Made by a program: the position numbers and the translations under genes
Notes under the pieces: generated by a model
What the model was told of the DNA's origin: nothing
What the model saw: the letters and a program-made list of their open reading frames with translations, nothing else
Database searches by the model: none
NCBI GenBank assembly: GCA_937920555.1
Contig: CAKZTM010000030.1
Location: 28,918 to 92,917 of the forward strand
Reading direction: 5' to 3'
DNA length: 64,000 nt
Origin: an uncultured Paracoccaceae bacterium
GTDB taxonomy: Bacteria; Pseudomonadota; Alphaproteobacteria; Rhodobacterales; Rhodobacteraceae
Shown: piece by piece, positions 35,761 to 44,965 of the stretch
Layout: each line of letters begins with the position of its first letter
Numbering within the stretch: the stretch's first letter is position 1

Positions 35761-36699
35761 TTAAACCCGCGCCTCGATGGCTTCCCAAATTTTTCCAGCT
35801 ACATTTATACCGTCAAAACGCTCCAACTCCTGAATGCCGGTAGGCGAAGTCACGTTGATCTCTGTCAGCCAACCGCCGATCACATCAATTCCGACAAACA
35901 CCTGACCTTTCTCTCGCAACAAAGGTCCGATGGCCGCACATATCTCGCGGTCCCGCTCAGTAAGCTCTACCTTTTCGGGCCGCCCGCCCACATGCATGTT
36001 CGAACGGGTCTCGCCTTTGGCGGGCACGCGGTTGATGGCACCCACTGGCTCTCCATCCACCAAAATCACACGCTTGTCGCCCTTCGAGACGTCCGGCAAA
36101 AACTTTTGCGCAATCAGTGGCTCACGATTGATGCCGGCAAAAAGCTCATGGAGCGAATTGAGATTGCGGTCGTCAGGTCCAAGGCGGAACACACCGGCCC
36201 CGCCATTGCCGTAAAGTGGCTTCAAAATGATGTCTCCATGCACCGCTTTGAATGATTTCAGTGTCTCCAAGTCCCGCGCAATCATCGTGGGCGGCGTCAA
36301 ATCTTGAAAGTTAAGCACCAACAGCTTCTCGGGATAGTTACGCACCCAGAACGGATCATTGACCACGAGGGTCTTGGGATGAATGAAGTCCAAAAGATGC
36401 GTGGTGGTGATGTAGGACATATCAAACGGCGGGTCTTGGCGGAGCCACACAACATCCCAGTCGGCCAAATCAATGATCTGCTCATCTTCCAAGGAAAAGT
36501 GGTTTCCAACTTCGCGCCGAAGCGTCAAGGGCCAACCCTTGGCCGTCACGCGACCATCGCTGAACGCAATCTTGTCAGGCGTGTAATAGAACAACTCATG
36601 ACCCCGCGCCTGCGCTTCCTCAGCAATCCGAAACGTGCTGTCAGCATTAATATCGATGGGTTCGATCGGGTCCATCTGTATGGCAACTTTCAGGGCCAT
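35761..36699 (-). CDS. gshB: Glutathione synthetase
   Basis: A 312-residue ATP-grasp enzyme. [40 protein letters not shown] is the N-terminal GshB signature, [18 protein letters not shown] binds gamma-glutamylcysteine, [16 protein letters not shown] is the ATP-grasp loop, and [24 protein letters not shown] ends the active site. It joins gamma-glutamylcysteine and glycine. The frame starts at 36711, but ATG 36699 has GAGGAT with 6 nt spacing. It is the third gene of a reverse operon after rsmI and yraN. Confidence 0.97.
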   Translation of the reverse strand: MALKVAIQMDPIEPIDINADSTFRIAEEAQARGHELFYYTPDKIAFSDGRVTAKGWPLTLRREVGNHFSLEDEQIIDLADWDVVWLRQDPPFDMSYITTTHLLDFIHPKTLVVNDPFWVRNYPEKLLVLNFQDLTPPTMIARDLETLKSFKAVHGDIILKPLYGNGGAGVFRLGPDDRNLNSLHELFAGINREPLIAQKFLPDVSKGDKRVILVDGEPVGAINRVPAKGETRSNMHVGGRPEKVELTERDREICAAIGPLLREKGQVFVGIDVIGGWLTEINVTSPTGIQELERFDGINVAGKIWEAIEARV

Positions 36700-36713
36700 G
36701 CTCATCCTCACTC

Positions 36714-37064
36714 TTAGAATATCGGCGCGTTCTCAATGATCTCGCAGACGCCTGATCGGTCTATCAGGGCGGCGTCGAAACGCAAGTCCGTGGAGGGGGG
36801 AAGCCCCCGCGCGCTCACGAAGAGTTCAGCTGAGGCCATGATCCGCATCCATTGGTCCGCGCTGATCGCATGTGCAGCCGCGTCTCTTGTGCGTCGCGCC
36901 TTGACCTCAACGAATATGAGCGTTTCAGCATTTTGTAAGATCAGATCGATCTCTCCGGCCTCCGAGCGCCAGCGCTTTGCCAGAACTTTGCAGCCGCGCT
37001 CGGTGTAATACCGCTCGGCAATGTCTTCGGCCGCCAATCCACCAAGATAGGTCGAACGGCTCAT
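36714..37064 (-). CDS. yraN: YraN/UPF0102 family endonuclease-like protein
   Basis: A 116-residue UPF0102 protein with a restriction-endonuclease-like fold: [51 protein letters not shown]. The E-x-D ... E-V-K residues match the PD-(D/E)xK metal site. Its cellular role is unproven. It overlaps the rsmI stop by four bases and precedes gshB by 14 nt, the usual neighbourhood for this family. Confidence 0.93.
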   Translation of the reverse strand: MSRSTYLGGLAAEDIAERYYTERGCKVLAKRWRSEAGEIDLILQNAETLIFVEVKARRTRDAAAHAISADQWMRIMASAELFVSARGLPPSTDLRFDAALIDRSGVCEIIENAPIF

Positions 37065-37915
37065 GACCGGTTCAGCTCCAAAGCACGGTTATAAGCTGTC
37101 TTTCGGGGTAGCCCAAGCGCCTGAGCTACGGCTGATGCGGCGTCTTTGACCTTCATGGTCTGGAGCGCCACCGCCAGCGCTTCATCTAGATCGGCCTCGC
37201 TGATATCCTTTGCAATCGGCGGGCCAAGAACAATCACAACTTCGCCCTTGAGCGGCATATCAGCCTCTCGCCTTGCGGAAACCTCCGCCAATGAGCCGCG
37301 TAAGACCTGCTCAAACCGCTTGGTCAGCTCACGGCAGATCGCGACCGAACGCTCTGGCCCGTAAACATCGATCATCGCGGCCAAACACTTATCAAGCCGC
37401 TTGGGAGATTCGTAAAAAACCAGCGTTGCCGGAACGGTCTCTAAGTCCCGCAAAAACTGGCTGCGGGCACCGGCTTTTGGCGGTGGAAAGCCCGCAAACA
37501 TGAATTTGTCAGTCGGAAGCCCGGAAATTGCCAAGGCCGCAAGCAACGCTGACGCCCCCGGCGCAGAGGTCACAGGCAAGTCCGCCTCAATCACCGCACG
37601 GGCCAGCGAAAACCCGGGATCCGCCACCATCGGAGTACCTGCATCTGAAACATAAGCCACCGACTTGCCCTCAGTGATAGCCTTAAGGACGCGCGGACGT
37701 TGAGCGGCACCATTGTGGTCGTGATACGGAATTAACGGACGATCCAACAGCTTAATGCCGTGAATATCCATCAATTTGCGGGTATTTCGGGTATCTTCCG
37801 CCGCGATCATATCAACAGAGGTCAACAAATCTATCGCCCGTAACGTGAGGTCACGCGCAGCCCCAATGGGGGTTGAAACAATGTAAAGTCCCGGAGTGAT
37901 GGGCGTGTCAGTCAC
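37061..37915 (-). CDS. rsmI: 16S rRNA (cytidine-1402-2'-O)-methyltransferase
   Basis: A 284-residue SAM-dependent methyltransferase of the tetrapyrrole-methylase fold. GLYIVSTPIGAARDLTLRAIDLL, AEDTRNTRKLMDIHGI, YVSDAGTPMVADPGFSLARAVIEA and the SAM-binding GASALLAALAISGLP are RsmI signatures, with FYESPKRL later. It methylates the 2'-OH of C1402 in the ribosomal P site. It heads the rsmI-yraN-gshB-esterase operon and is divergent from lpoA across 110 bp. Confidence 0.97.
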   Translation of the reverse strand: MTDTPITPGLYIVSTPIGAARDLTLRAIDLLTSVDMIAAEDTRNTRKLMDIHGIKLLDRPLIPYHDHNGAAQRPRVLKAITEGKSVAYVSDAGTPMVADPGFSLARAVIEADLPVTSAPGASALLAALAISGLPTDKFMFAGFPPPKAGARSQFLRDLETVPATLVFYESPKRLDKCLAAMIDVYGPERSVAICRELTKRFEQVLRGSLAEVSARREADMPLKGEVVIVLGPPIAKDISEADLDEALAVALQTMKVKDAASAVAQALGLPRKTAYNRALELNRS

Positions 37916-38025
37916 GAGATAGCAGCCCTTTTGCGCGTGTTTATTCGTTTACTTCATATCGTTGGAACTTTAGTCTTATGTCCAACGCAATAAACGAGAC
38001 TTCTCTTTAACTTGGGCGAGGACGT

Positions 38026-39216
38026 ATGGCTACCACAGTGAGAAATTTCTTCCAATTCTTCCGGATGGCCGGGTTGATGTTCGCAGCACTCCTTGTGGCT
38101 GCCTGTGATCAAACCGTTGGCTTTGGCGCCTCCTCCACGCGCTCTGTTGATGCTACCGAAACCGTGAAAGTTGCCCTCTTGGTGCCGCTGAACTCGGGCC
38201 GCTCGGAACTGGATTTCCTAGGGAATTCGCTGATCAACGCCGCCCGCTTGGCCAATAATGACCTCACGGACGTTAATTTGGACATTTCGGTTTATCCAAC
38301 CGGTGGCGATGCGGGAACTGCCACCGCGGCGGCACAACAAGCCGTCAACGAGGGTGCGCAAATTTTTGTGGGGCCGCTTTTCTCAACCACAGCCGCGGCT
38401 GTTGCCCCGATTGCAGCCCAAAATGGCATTTCTGTCCTCAGCTTTTCCAACAACACTCAGGTCGCTGGAAACAATCTCTACCTTTTGGGTGTCACTTTCG
38501 AATCTATCGCAGACCGGGTGGTCGGCCATGCGGTCTCAAACGGCCAAGTTAACATCGCCGTCATTCACTCCGCAGATCCCGCAGGCACGGCGGGATTGAA
38601 CGCATCCACGCGAGCAATTTCCAAGTTTGGCGCAAACTTTGTCGGCGCCTTCCCCTATGAGCTTTCGCCCGCTGGAATTTCCACATCTGCGCCAACGATT
38701 GCCCGGCAAGTGAACGCCGCCGGTGCCACAGCCGTTGTTCTCACCGATGATCCCGGCGCGGGCTTGGTGTTTTTGACACCCGTTCTTGCAAGTGCCGGTC
38801 TCAATTCCAAATCCACAAAATTTCTGGGTCTGACAAAATGGAACGTGCCCGCGCAGGCCGCATCTACCCCCAGCATGCAAAGCGGTGTTTTTGCAGCCGC
38901 CGATCCCCGCTTATATGGCCAATTTGAAACCCGCTACACGGCCACATACGGCTCAGCACCCCACAACTTGGCCGGACTGGCCTATGACGGCGTCGCGGCC
39001 ATTGGCGCGATGGTAAAGTCCGCAAGAGCGTCCGGTAGCAGCGCACTTACCCGCGACCAAATCACGAGCCCGACCGGCTTTGCCGGCGTCAACGGTGTAT
39101 TCCGTTTTAGAAATGACGGTGGAAATGACCGCGGACTGGCATTGCTGCAACTTCGTGACGGCCAAGCTGTCGTGATCGAAAACGCCCCACGCAGCTTCGG
39201 CGCGTCGGGAAGCTAA
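38026..39216 (+). CDS. LpoA-like penicillin-binding protein activator lipoprotein
   Basis: A 396-residue lipoprotein. The signal peptide ends in the lipobox L-V-A-A-C27. The mature part is a periplasmic-binding-protein fold of the LpoA/LivJ type: VALLVPLNSGRSELDFLGNSLINAARLA, FVGPLFSTTAAAVAPIAAQNGISVLSFSNN and the closing GLAYDGVAAIGAMV. LpoA activates class A PBPs from the outer membrane in gamma-proteobacteria. In Rhodobacterales this gene is regularly divergent from rsmI, as here, so the family label is secure while the PBP partner is inferred. ATG 38026 follows GGGCGAGGACGT. Confidence 0.87.
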   Translation: MATTVRNFFQFFRMAGLMFAALLVAACDQTVGFGASSTRSVDATETVKVALLVPLNSGRSELDFLGNSLINAARLANNDLTDVNLDISVYPTGGDAGTATAAAQQAVNEGAQIFVGPLFSTTAAAVAPIAAQNGISVLSFSNNTQVAGNNLYLLGVTFESIADRVVGHAVSNGQVNIAVIHSADPAGTAGLNASTRAISKFGANFVGAFPYELSPAGISTSAPTIARQVNAAGATAVVLTDDPGAGLVFLTPVLASAGLNSKSTKFLGLTKWNVPAQAASTPSMQSGVFAAADPRLYGQFETRYTATYGSAPHNLAGLAYDGVAAIGAMVKSARASGSSALTRDQITSPTGFAGVNGVFRFRNDGGNDRGLALLQLRDGQAVVIENAPRSFGASGS

Positions 39217-39232
39217 GTAAGGACTTCCCCTT

Positions 39233-42031
39233 ATGACAAGAACGGTTGAACCGGGCGCGGAAAGTGATGCGCCCGGTTCTTTTTCTCTCGATGAGGGCAG
39301 GTTGGTTGCAGCCATGGCTGAGGCAAGCGCCAATGCCGATGACCCGGACACCCAAAAGCAGGCCATAGCAGACGTCCTGAAAGAGGAACTTCAAAAGGCC
39401 ACGGACCGCGTCTCTGCCAGGTTTACAGATGACCCCTCGACAGTGGTTGAAACGCTGAAATCCTATACCGAATTAGCCGAGGTGACTGTACGCGCTATCG
39501 TGACAACGGTGACCCTACACCTCCACCGCGCGCCCATTCCCACGACTTCCGAGAATATGAGCGTGGTCTTTGTGGGCGGCTCTGGGCGATCGGAAATGGC
39601 TCCGTTTTCCGACATCGATTTGCTGTTCTTGACCCCTTACAAGAAATCTCCGTGGGTTGAGAACGTTCTTGAAACCGTTCTCCACATCCTTTGGCTTCTG
39701 AAACTCAAGGTCGGATATTCGGTCAGAACGGTTGGTGAGTGCCTCAGGCTTGCCAAAGAAGATATCACCATCCGCACGAACCTGTTGGAAATGCGCTTTC
39801 TGATGGGCGACGCGGAACTAGCAAGCGAGCTCGAAACGCGCCTTTGGGACGAAATTTTCACTTCAACTGGACCGGAGTTCGTAGAGGCCAAACTGGACGA
39901 GAGAGCGCAACGTCACAAACGTCAGGGCGGGTCACGGTATTTGGTCGAGCCAAATGTAAAAGAGGGCAAAGGCGGCCTGCGCGATCTGCAAACGCTGTTT
40001 TGGATCACCAAATATCTGCACCAGTCCAAAACCATGTCGGAACTGGTCCAGTTAGAGGTTTTAAGCGCTGATGAATACCGGCTGTTTCACGAAGCAGAGA
40101 TGTTTCTTTGGACCGTCCGCTGCCAAATGCACTTGATCACTGGGCGCGCCACAGAGAAATTGACCTTTGATCTGCAAGTCGAAGTATCCGCCGCACTTGG
40201 GTTTACCGACGCTGGCGGCATGCGCGGCGTTGAGCGGTTCATGCAGCAGTATTTCAGACATGCGAAACACGTGGGCGAAATCACCCGTATTATTCTTGTC
40301 GATCTTGAAGAAAAGCACGTTAAGCAGCGCCCATCCTTGAGCATGACTTTGCGAAACGCGTTGTCTTTGGTGCGCGATACCACTGCCGCTGGCTTCAAAG
40401 AGGTCAACGGCCGCTTGGCGATCGCTGATCCGGCAGTCTTTTTGGCCGATCCGCTGAATATTATGCGCCTGTTCAAAGAGGCGATGCGGTGCGGGCTATT
40501 TCTCCATCCCAAAGCCATGCGGCTTGTGGCATCCAATTTGTATCTTATCGATGATAATTTGCGCAAAAGCCCCGAGGCCGGCGAGATTTTTCTGGCCCTT
40601 CTCACGGACCGGGAAAACCCCGAACGTGGTTTGCGGCGCATGAATGAGCTGGGCGTTCTTGGTGCCTATATGCCGGAATTTGAAAACATCGTCGCGATGA
40701 TGCAGTTCAACATGTATCACCACTATACGGTTGATGAGCATACCATTCATTGTGTTTCGATCCTCAATCAAATCGAGCAACAGGAATTGACCGAAGATCT
40801 ACCTGTTGCATCAGAAATCTTGGAAAAGGGCATCAACCGGCGTGTGCTCTATGTCGCGCTATTGTTGCATGATATTGGAAAAGGACGGCCAGAACCGCAC
40901 GAGGAAATCGGCGCAAAGCTCGCAAAGAAAATCTGCAAGCGATTGGGTATGGATCCAGCCGAAACCGAGACCGTCGTGTGGTTGGTGCGACACCATCTTT
41001 TGATGTCCGATGTGGCGCAAAAACGCGATATTTCCGACCCGCGCACTGTGCGGGACTTTGCCGAACTGGTGCGAACCACCACGAACCTTAAATTGCTTAC
41101 AGTTCTGACCGTATGTGACATCCGCGGGGTCGGGCCGGATCGTTGGAACAACTGGAAAGCCGTTTTGATACGCCAGTTGTACAGCCTGACGATGGACCAT
41201 CTTAACGAGGGCACGGAGGCGACCTCCAAGAGCCGCAAGGAGCGCACGGACGAAGCCAAGGCTCTCTTTACCAAGCGTGCGAGACACCTTTCCGGGGATG
41301 ATTTGGCGGACGAGCTGACACGGCATTATGCCGGATTTTGGCTTGGCACCGACATCCGCGCTCAATTGGTAATGTCCAAGCTCAGCCGTGACGTGAAAAG
41401 CGGGGATATTCTCAGCGATATTCAAATGGACAAATCACGCGATGCGACGCGCGCCTGTTTCTCCATGCTTGACCATCCGGGGATATTCTCGCGTCTGACC
41501 GGTGCCTTGGCCATTGCTGGGGCTAACATCGTCGATGCGCGCACCTATACCACCCGTGACGGCGTCGCCACATCCGTGTTCTGGCTTCAAGACATTGCGG
41601 GCAAGCCATATGAGAAATCACGATTGGGTCGACTTCGCAAAGTGATCGCCGAGATTTTGGGCGGGGAACGGGTCGCCCACCAGGTTTTGGAAGAGAAATA
41701 CAAACCCAAGAAACGTGAGCGGCCATTCGTTGTGCCAACCACCATCTCGATCGATAATGAAGGGTCTGAGATTTTTACCATCATTGAGGTGGATACCCGT
41801 GATCGTCCGGGCCTTTTGCATGATCTGACACGTACGATTGCATCTGCGAACCTGACCATAAGCTCGGCAATCATTGCCACTTACGGCAATCAGGTCGTTG
41901 ATACATTCTATGTCAAAGACCTGTTCGGTCACAAAATCCACACCAAACGCAAGCAAGATGCTGTCGCTGACAAGCTGCGCGAGGCCATCAAAATACGTCA
42001 ACTGCCCACAGTAGAACCGGTCAAGAAATGA
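39233..42031 (+). CDS. glnD: Bifunctional PII uridylyltransferase / uridylyl-removing enzyme
   Basis: A 932-residue GlnD. The nucleotidyltransferase motif is GGSGRSEMAPFSDIDLLFL (about 115-133). A helical region follows, then an HD domain (HTIHCVSILN and LLHDIGKGR) that removes UMP, and two C-terminal ACT domains (GIFSRLTGALAIAGANIVDART and RPGLLHDLTRTIASANLTISSA) that sense glutamine. It sets the uridylylation of PII and so nitrogen metabolism. ATG 39233 has AAGGA about nine bases upstream. The terminator stem of lpoA (39248-39279) then falls inside codons 6-16; a start at Met28 (39314) would avoid that. It overlaps murJ by ATGA. Confidence 0.96.
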   Translation: MTRTVEPGAESDAPGSFSLDEGRLVAAMAEASANADDPDTQKQAIADVLKEELQKATDRVSARFTDDPSTVVETLKSYTELAEVTVRAIVTTVTLHLHRAPIPTTSENMSVVFVGGSGRSEMAPFSDIDLLFLTPYKKSPWVENVLETVLHILWLLKLKVGYSVRTVGECLRLAKEDITIRTNLLEMRFLMGDAELASELETRLWDEIFTSTGPEFVEAKLDERAQRHKRQGGSRYLVEPNVKEGKGGLRDLQTLFWITKYLHQSKTMSELVQLEVLSADEYRLFHEAEMFLWTVRCQMHLITGRATEKLTFDLQVEVSAALGFTDAGGMRGVERFMQQYFRHAKHVGEITRIILVDLEEKHVKQRPSLSMTLRNALSLVRDTTAAGFKEVNGRLAIADPAVFLADPLNIMRLFKEAMRCGLFLHPKAMRLVASNLYLIDDNLRKSPEAGEIFLALLTDRENPERGLRRMNELGVLGAYMPEFENIVAMMQFNMYHHYTVDEHTIHCVSILNQIEQQELTEDLPVASEILEKGINRRVLYVALLLHDIGKGRPEPHEEIGAKLAKKICKRLGMDPAETETVVWLVRHHLLMSDVAQKRDISDPRTVRDFAELVRTTTNLKLLTVLTVCDIRGVGPDRWNNWKAVLIRQLYSLTMDHLNEGTEATSKSRKERTDEAKALFTKRARHLSGDDLADELTRHYAGFWLGTDIRAQLVMSKLSRDVKSGDILSDIQMDKSRDATRACFSMLDHPGIFSRLTGALAIAGANIVDARTYTTRDGVATSVFWLQDIAGKPYEKSRLGRLRKVIAEILGGERVAHQVLEEKYKPKKRERPFVVPTTISIDNEGSEIFTIIEVDTRDRPGLLHDLTRTIASANLTISSAIIATYGNQVVDTFYVKDLFGHKIHTKRKQDAVADKLREAIKIRQLPTVEPVKK
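39248..39287 (+). terminator. Strong intrinsic terminator after lpoA, inside the 5' end of glnD
   Basis: An 11-base perfect stem, GAACCGGGCGC at 39248-39258 paired with 39269-39279, with a 10-base loop, is followed by TTTTTCTCTC. It is 31 bases after the lpoA stop and starts 15 bases into the glnD reading frame. Confidence 0.88.
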
Positions 42032-43569
42032 CCCGTACCATACGCCTGCTGCCATCCTTTTTGACCGTAGGTGTCTGGACGCTTCTAAGCCGGGTTCTGG
42101 GCTTCGTGCGCGACATCTTTATCGCTGGATTTCTCGGCTCCGGTCCAGTGGCCGAGGCGTTTCTGATCGCCTTCTCTCTGCCCAATATGTTTCGCCGCTT
42201 TTTCGCCGAGGGCGCGTTCAACATGGCCTTTGTTCCCATGTTCTCCAAGAAGGTAGAAGCAGGCGAAGGGGCGAAGGAATTCGCCACCGATGCCCTATCG
42301 GGTCTAGCCGGAATTCTCGTTATTTTTACGGTACTTGCGCAAATTGCGATGCCCTGGCTAGTGCTAGCAATGGCATCGGGGTTCCAAGGCGATGAGCGGT
42401 TTGATCTGGCCGTATATTTCGGCAGGGTAGCATTTCCCTATATTTTGTTCATCTCTTTGGCCGCATTGCTGAGCGGTGTCTTGAACGCGCTGGGGCGGTT
42501 CGCGGCGGCGGCGGCGGCGCCGGTATTGCTTAACCTTATCTTTATTTCGGCCATGGGCCTTGGGTATCTGGCCGGATGGGACGTCGTATCAACCCTTGTC
42601 TGGGCAGTTCCGGTGGCCGGTATTGCGCAGCTGATACTGGTGTGGATAGCAGCCAGCCGCGCGGGTATGAGATTGATCCCCAGACGCCCCAAAATGACAC
42701 CCGAACTCAAACGTCTTGCGATCATCGCGGGCCCTGCCGCACTTGCAGGCGGCGTGGTGCAGATCAACCTTCTGGTGGGACGTCAGGTCGCCTCATTCTT
42801 TGATGGAGCCATCGCTTGGCTTAACTACGCGGACCGGCTTTACCAACTGCCCTTGGGACTTGTGGGCGTGGCGATCGGTGTGGTGCTGTTGCCCGACCTG
42901 TCACGACGCCTGCAAGCGGGAGACACCCAAGGCGGGCGCGATGCGTTCAACCGCGCCACCGAGTTTTCATTGGCGCTGACATTGCCTGCGGCCGTGGCCC
43001 TGATTGTGGTGCCCTTGCCGCTGGTCTCGGTCCTGTTTGAACGTGGTGCGTTTAGCCAAAACGACAGTATTTCAACGGCTTACGCTGTTGCCATCTACGG
43101 GCTTGGCCTTCCCGCCTTTGTGCTTCTAAAAACCGTCACACCGCTTTACTTCGCCCGAGAAGACACAAAAACGCCGTTCAAATTCGCGCTCGTCTCCATG
43201 CTGGTGAATGTCGTAATCGCCGTCGGACTGGCTGGCATCATGGGATATCTGGCCGCCGCTTTGGGCACAACTTTGGCCGCTTGGGCAAATTTCTGGCTGC
43301 TGTGGCGCGGCACAAAATCAATGGATGGAGCGGCTGCAATCGACGCCAGATTGGCGAAGGCAGCGCCGAGAATACTGGCGGCCTCAATCATCATGGGAGC
43401 GGCAATCTGGGGCATTTCAGCGCTGATAGAACCGCATTTTTCCGGTGGTTTGAGATATGTGGCGCTGATCGGAATGGTGGCCGTTGGCGGGGCCGTTTAC
43501 GCGGTCACTGTCGTGCTTCTGGGAGGGCTCAGCCCGGCCCAACTCAAGGGCGCTTTCAAACGGTCATAA
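42028..43569 (+). CDS. murJ: Lipid II flippase MurJ (MviN)
   Basis: A 513-residue polytopic inner-membrane protein with about 14 hydrophobic helices. The opening LSRVLGFVRDIFIAGFLGSGPVAEAFLIAFSLPNMFRRFFAEGAFNMAFVPMF is the MurJ hallmark and contains its conserved Arg residues; GRVAFPYILFISLAALLSGVLNALGRFA is another. It flips lipid-linked peptidoglycan precursor to the periplasm. It is coupled to glnD by a four-base overlap, an arrangement common in alphaproteobacteria. Confidence 0.97.
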   Translation: MTRTIRLLPSFLTVGVWTLLSRVLGFVRDIFIAGFLGSGPVAEAFLIAFSLPNMFRRFFAEGAFNMAFVPMFSKKVEAGEGAKEFATDALSGLAGILVIFTVLAQIAMPWLVLAMASGFQGDERFDLAVYFGRVAFPYILFISLAALLSGVLNALGRFAAAAAAPVLLNLIFISAMGLGYLAGWDVVSTLVWAVPVAGIAQLILVWIAASRAGMRLIPRRPKMTPELKRLAIIAGPAALAGGVVQINLLVGRQVASFFDGAIAWLNYADRLYQLPLGLVGVAIGVVLLPDLSRRLQAGDTQGGRDAFNRATEFSLALTLPAAVALIVVPLPLVSVLFERGAFSQNDSISTAYAVAIYGLGLPAFVLLKTVTPLYFAREDTKTPFKFALVSMLVNVVIAVGLAGIMGYLAAALGTTLAAWANFWLLWRGTKSMDGAAAIDARLAKAAPRILAASIIMGAAIWGISALIEPHFSGGLRYVALIGMVAVGGAVYAVTVVLLGGLSPAQLKGAFKRS

Positions 43570-43605
43570 CGGCGTTAACTTTTACCAAAACGCAGAGTCA
43601 CAAAG

Positions 43606-43645
43606 TGTATGACTTTTGTATGACTCCTGTATGACAAAATGTCAT
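43606..43645. repeat. Three TGTATGAC repeats at 11-nt spacing ending in a palindrome
   Basis: TGTATGAC occurs at 43606, 43617 and 43628, so the copies lie on one face of the helix. The last copy runs into the palindrome ATGACA-AAA-TGTCAT at 43631-43645. They sit in the 175-bp gap between the convergent murJ and DUF937 genes, where no promoter is obviously needed. I see no terminator in this gap. Confidence 0.6.
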
Positions 43646-43744
43646 ATCCGGCCAATCGTTAACCCAGCGCGCGGTAAAAAACGGCGGATTTGACCTCTGA
43701 AGCCCCGACCCATGACCGGAGCTTCGCTTTTTGTCTGCTTGGGT

Positions 43745-44806
43745 CTAGCCCGCGAGGCCAGCCAGTTTTTCCATCATGCTGTCCACAATTGGCTGCAAAA
43801 TCGCGCCAGCGCCGGAGGCTTCAATGGCACTATCGATCATCGGCTGGATGGTCGCCATGGCCGTTGACACGATCCCTGCGAACGGTGCTTTGGCCGCTTC
43901 CGGCAATTGCCCTGCCAGCCCGGTGATCTCATCGAGTTGCGCATTGACGCCTTCGAGCTGCGGCAGAGCGGCCTGCGCGCTATCGGCATCGGTAATCCCG
44001 CCCACGGTCGATTTCAACGTGTCCATGGCGGAGCCAAACTGATCACCCACATTGACGTCGCCGACGCTCATATCAACGCCGCCGGTCACGTCGGTCATTT
44101 CGGGGGCTGAATTGCCGGTCAAAAAGTACCAAGCAAGGCCCAGCAGGACGACCGCGCCAATCACCCATTTCATCATACCCCCGGATTTGGGCATCTCGGG
44201 TGCTGACATCTCGGGCGCATAGCCCGCTGCGGCTTCGGCCATTCCGGCCATCTCAGGCATTTTGATCCCGTCCAACAGACCGGTGCTGCCCAGCATTGGA
44301 GCAAAATCGGTTGGAACAGCGCGTGCGATATTTTCCTTTTGGCCGGACAGGAAGCTGGCCAGACCATCCGCATCGAGCCCTTGATCATTCACCTGCTCTT
44401 GCAAGGAGCCCAACGCCACCGGACCCACAAGACCCAAAAGCGAGTTTGTCTCAGCCTCACCGGCACCGCCATATTTGCCAAGCGCGCCTGACAAAGCGCC
44501 AACGGCGTTGCCGCCCAAAAGCTCGGTCAGCATGTTGGAGCCTGTGCTTGCCACATCCGCAGCACCCGGGCCGTCAAGGATGGCTTCAAGGCCAGACGGG
44601 CTGCCCACATTTGGTGATTTGATCATATTCAAGAGCGCACTGGCGCCAGAACCGCTGGAGGCTTTGCCCACAAGTGCCGCCAAGATACTTGGCAATGCTG
44701 CCGAAATAAGTTTGGTGGCGACCGAATTATTTATTCCCAGCATGGAGGCGGCTTTATTTGCCACCACCGGCCCTAGATAGGTCATAGCCATTTTTGCGAT
44801 ATTCAT
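43745..44806 (-). CDS. DUF937 domain protein with one internal transmembrane helix
   Basis: A 353-residue protein. The N-terminal 170 residues are DUF937-like, alanine- and glycine-rich helices: ILAALVGKASSGSGASALLNMI, GSNMLTELLGGNAVGALSGALGKY and GLVGPVALGSLQEQVNDQGLDADGLASFLSGQKENI. A hydrophobic helix at about 213-229 (KWVIGAVVLLGLAWYFL) follows a methionine/proline-rich linker. The C-terminal 120 residues are acidic and helical. DUF937 is related to YidB; no biochemical role is established that I know of. It stands alone, convergent with murJ and 159 bp from the rhomboid-like gene. Confidence 0.82.
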   Translation of the reverse strand: MNIAKMAMTYLGPVVANKAASMLGINNSVATKLISAALPSILAALVGKASSGSGASALLNMIKSPNVGSPSGLEAILDGPGAADVASTGSNMLTELLGGNAVGALSGALGKYGGAGEAETNSLLGLVGPVALGSLQEQVNDQGLDADGLASFLSGQKENIARAVPTDFAPMLGSTGLLDGIKMPEMAGMAEAAAGYAPEMSAPEMPKSGGMMKWVIGAVVLLGLAWYFLTGNSAPEMTDVTGGVDMSVGDVNVGDQFGSAMDTLKSTVGGITDADSAQAALPQLEGVNAQLDEITGLAGQLPEAAKAPFAGIVSTAMATIQPMIDSAIEASGAGAILQPIVDSMMEKLAGLAG

Positions 44807-44965
44807 TTTGGTGCTCCTTTTGAGTTGCCGCCAGTATATGGGGGAAAGGGGTTAGGTCAAACTGTACAGTTTTATGTTGTACAAATGCGGTGGTAATTGG
44901 CTCATGGCGGTCATTATTTGCCCGCTATATTTGCTCTATTTGCGCTTAATTTGTTTGGGTCGGTT

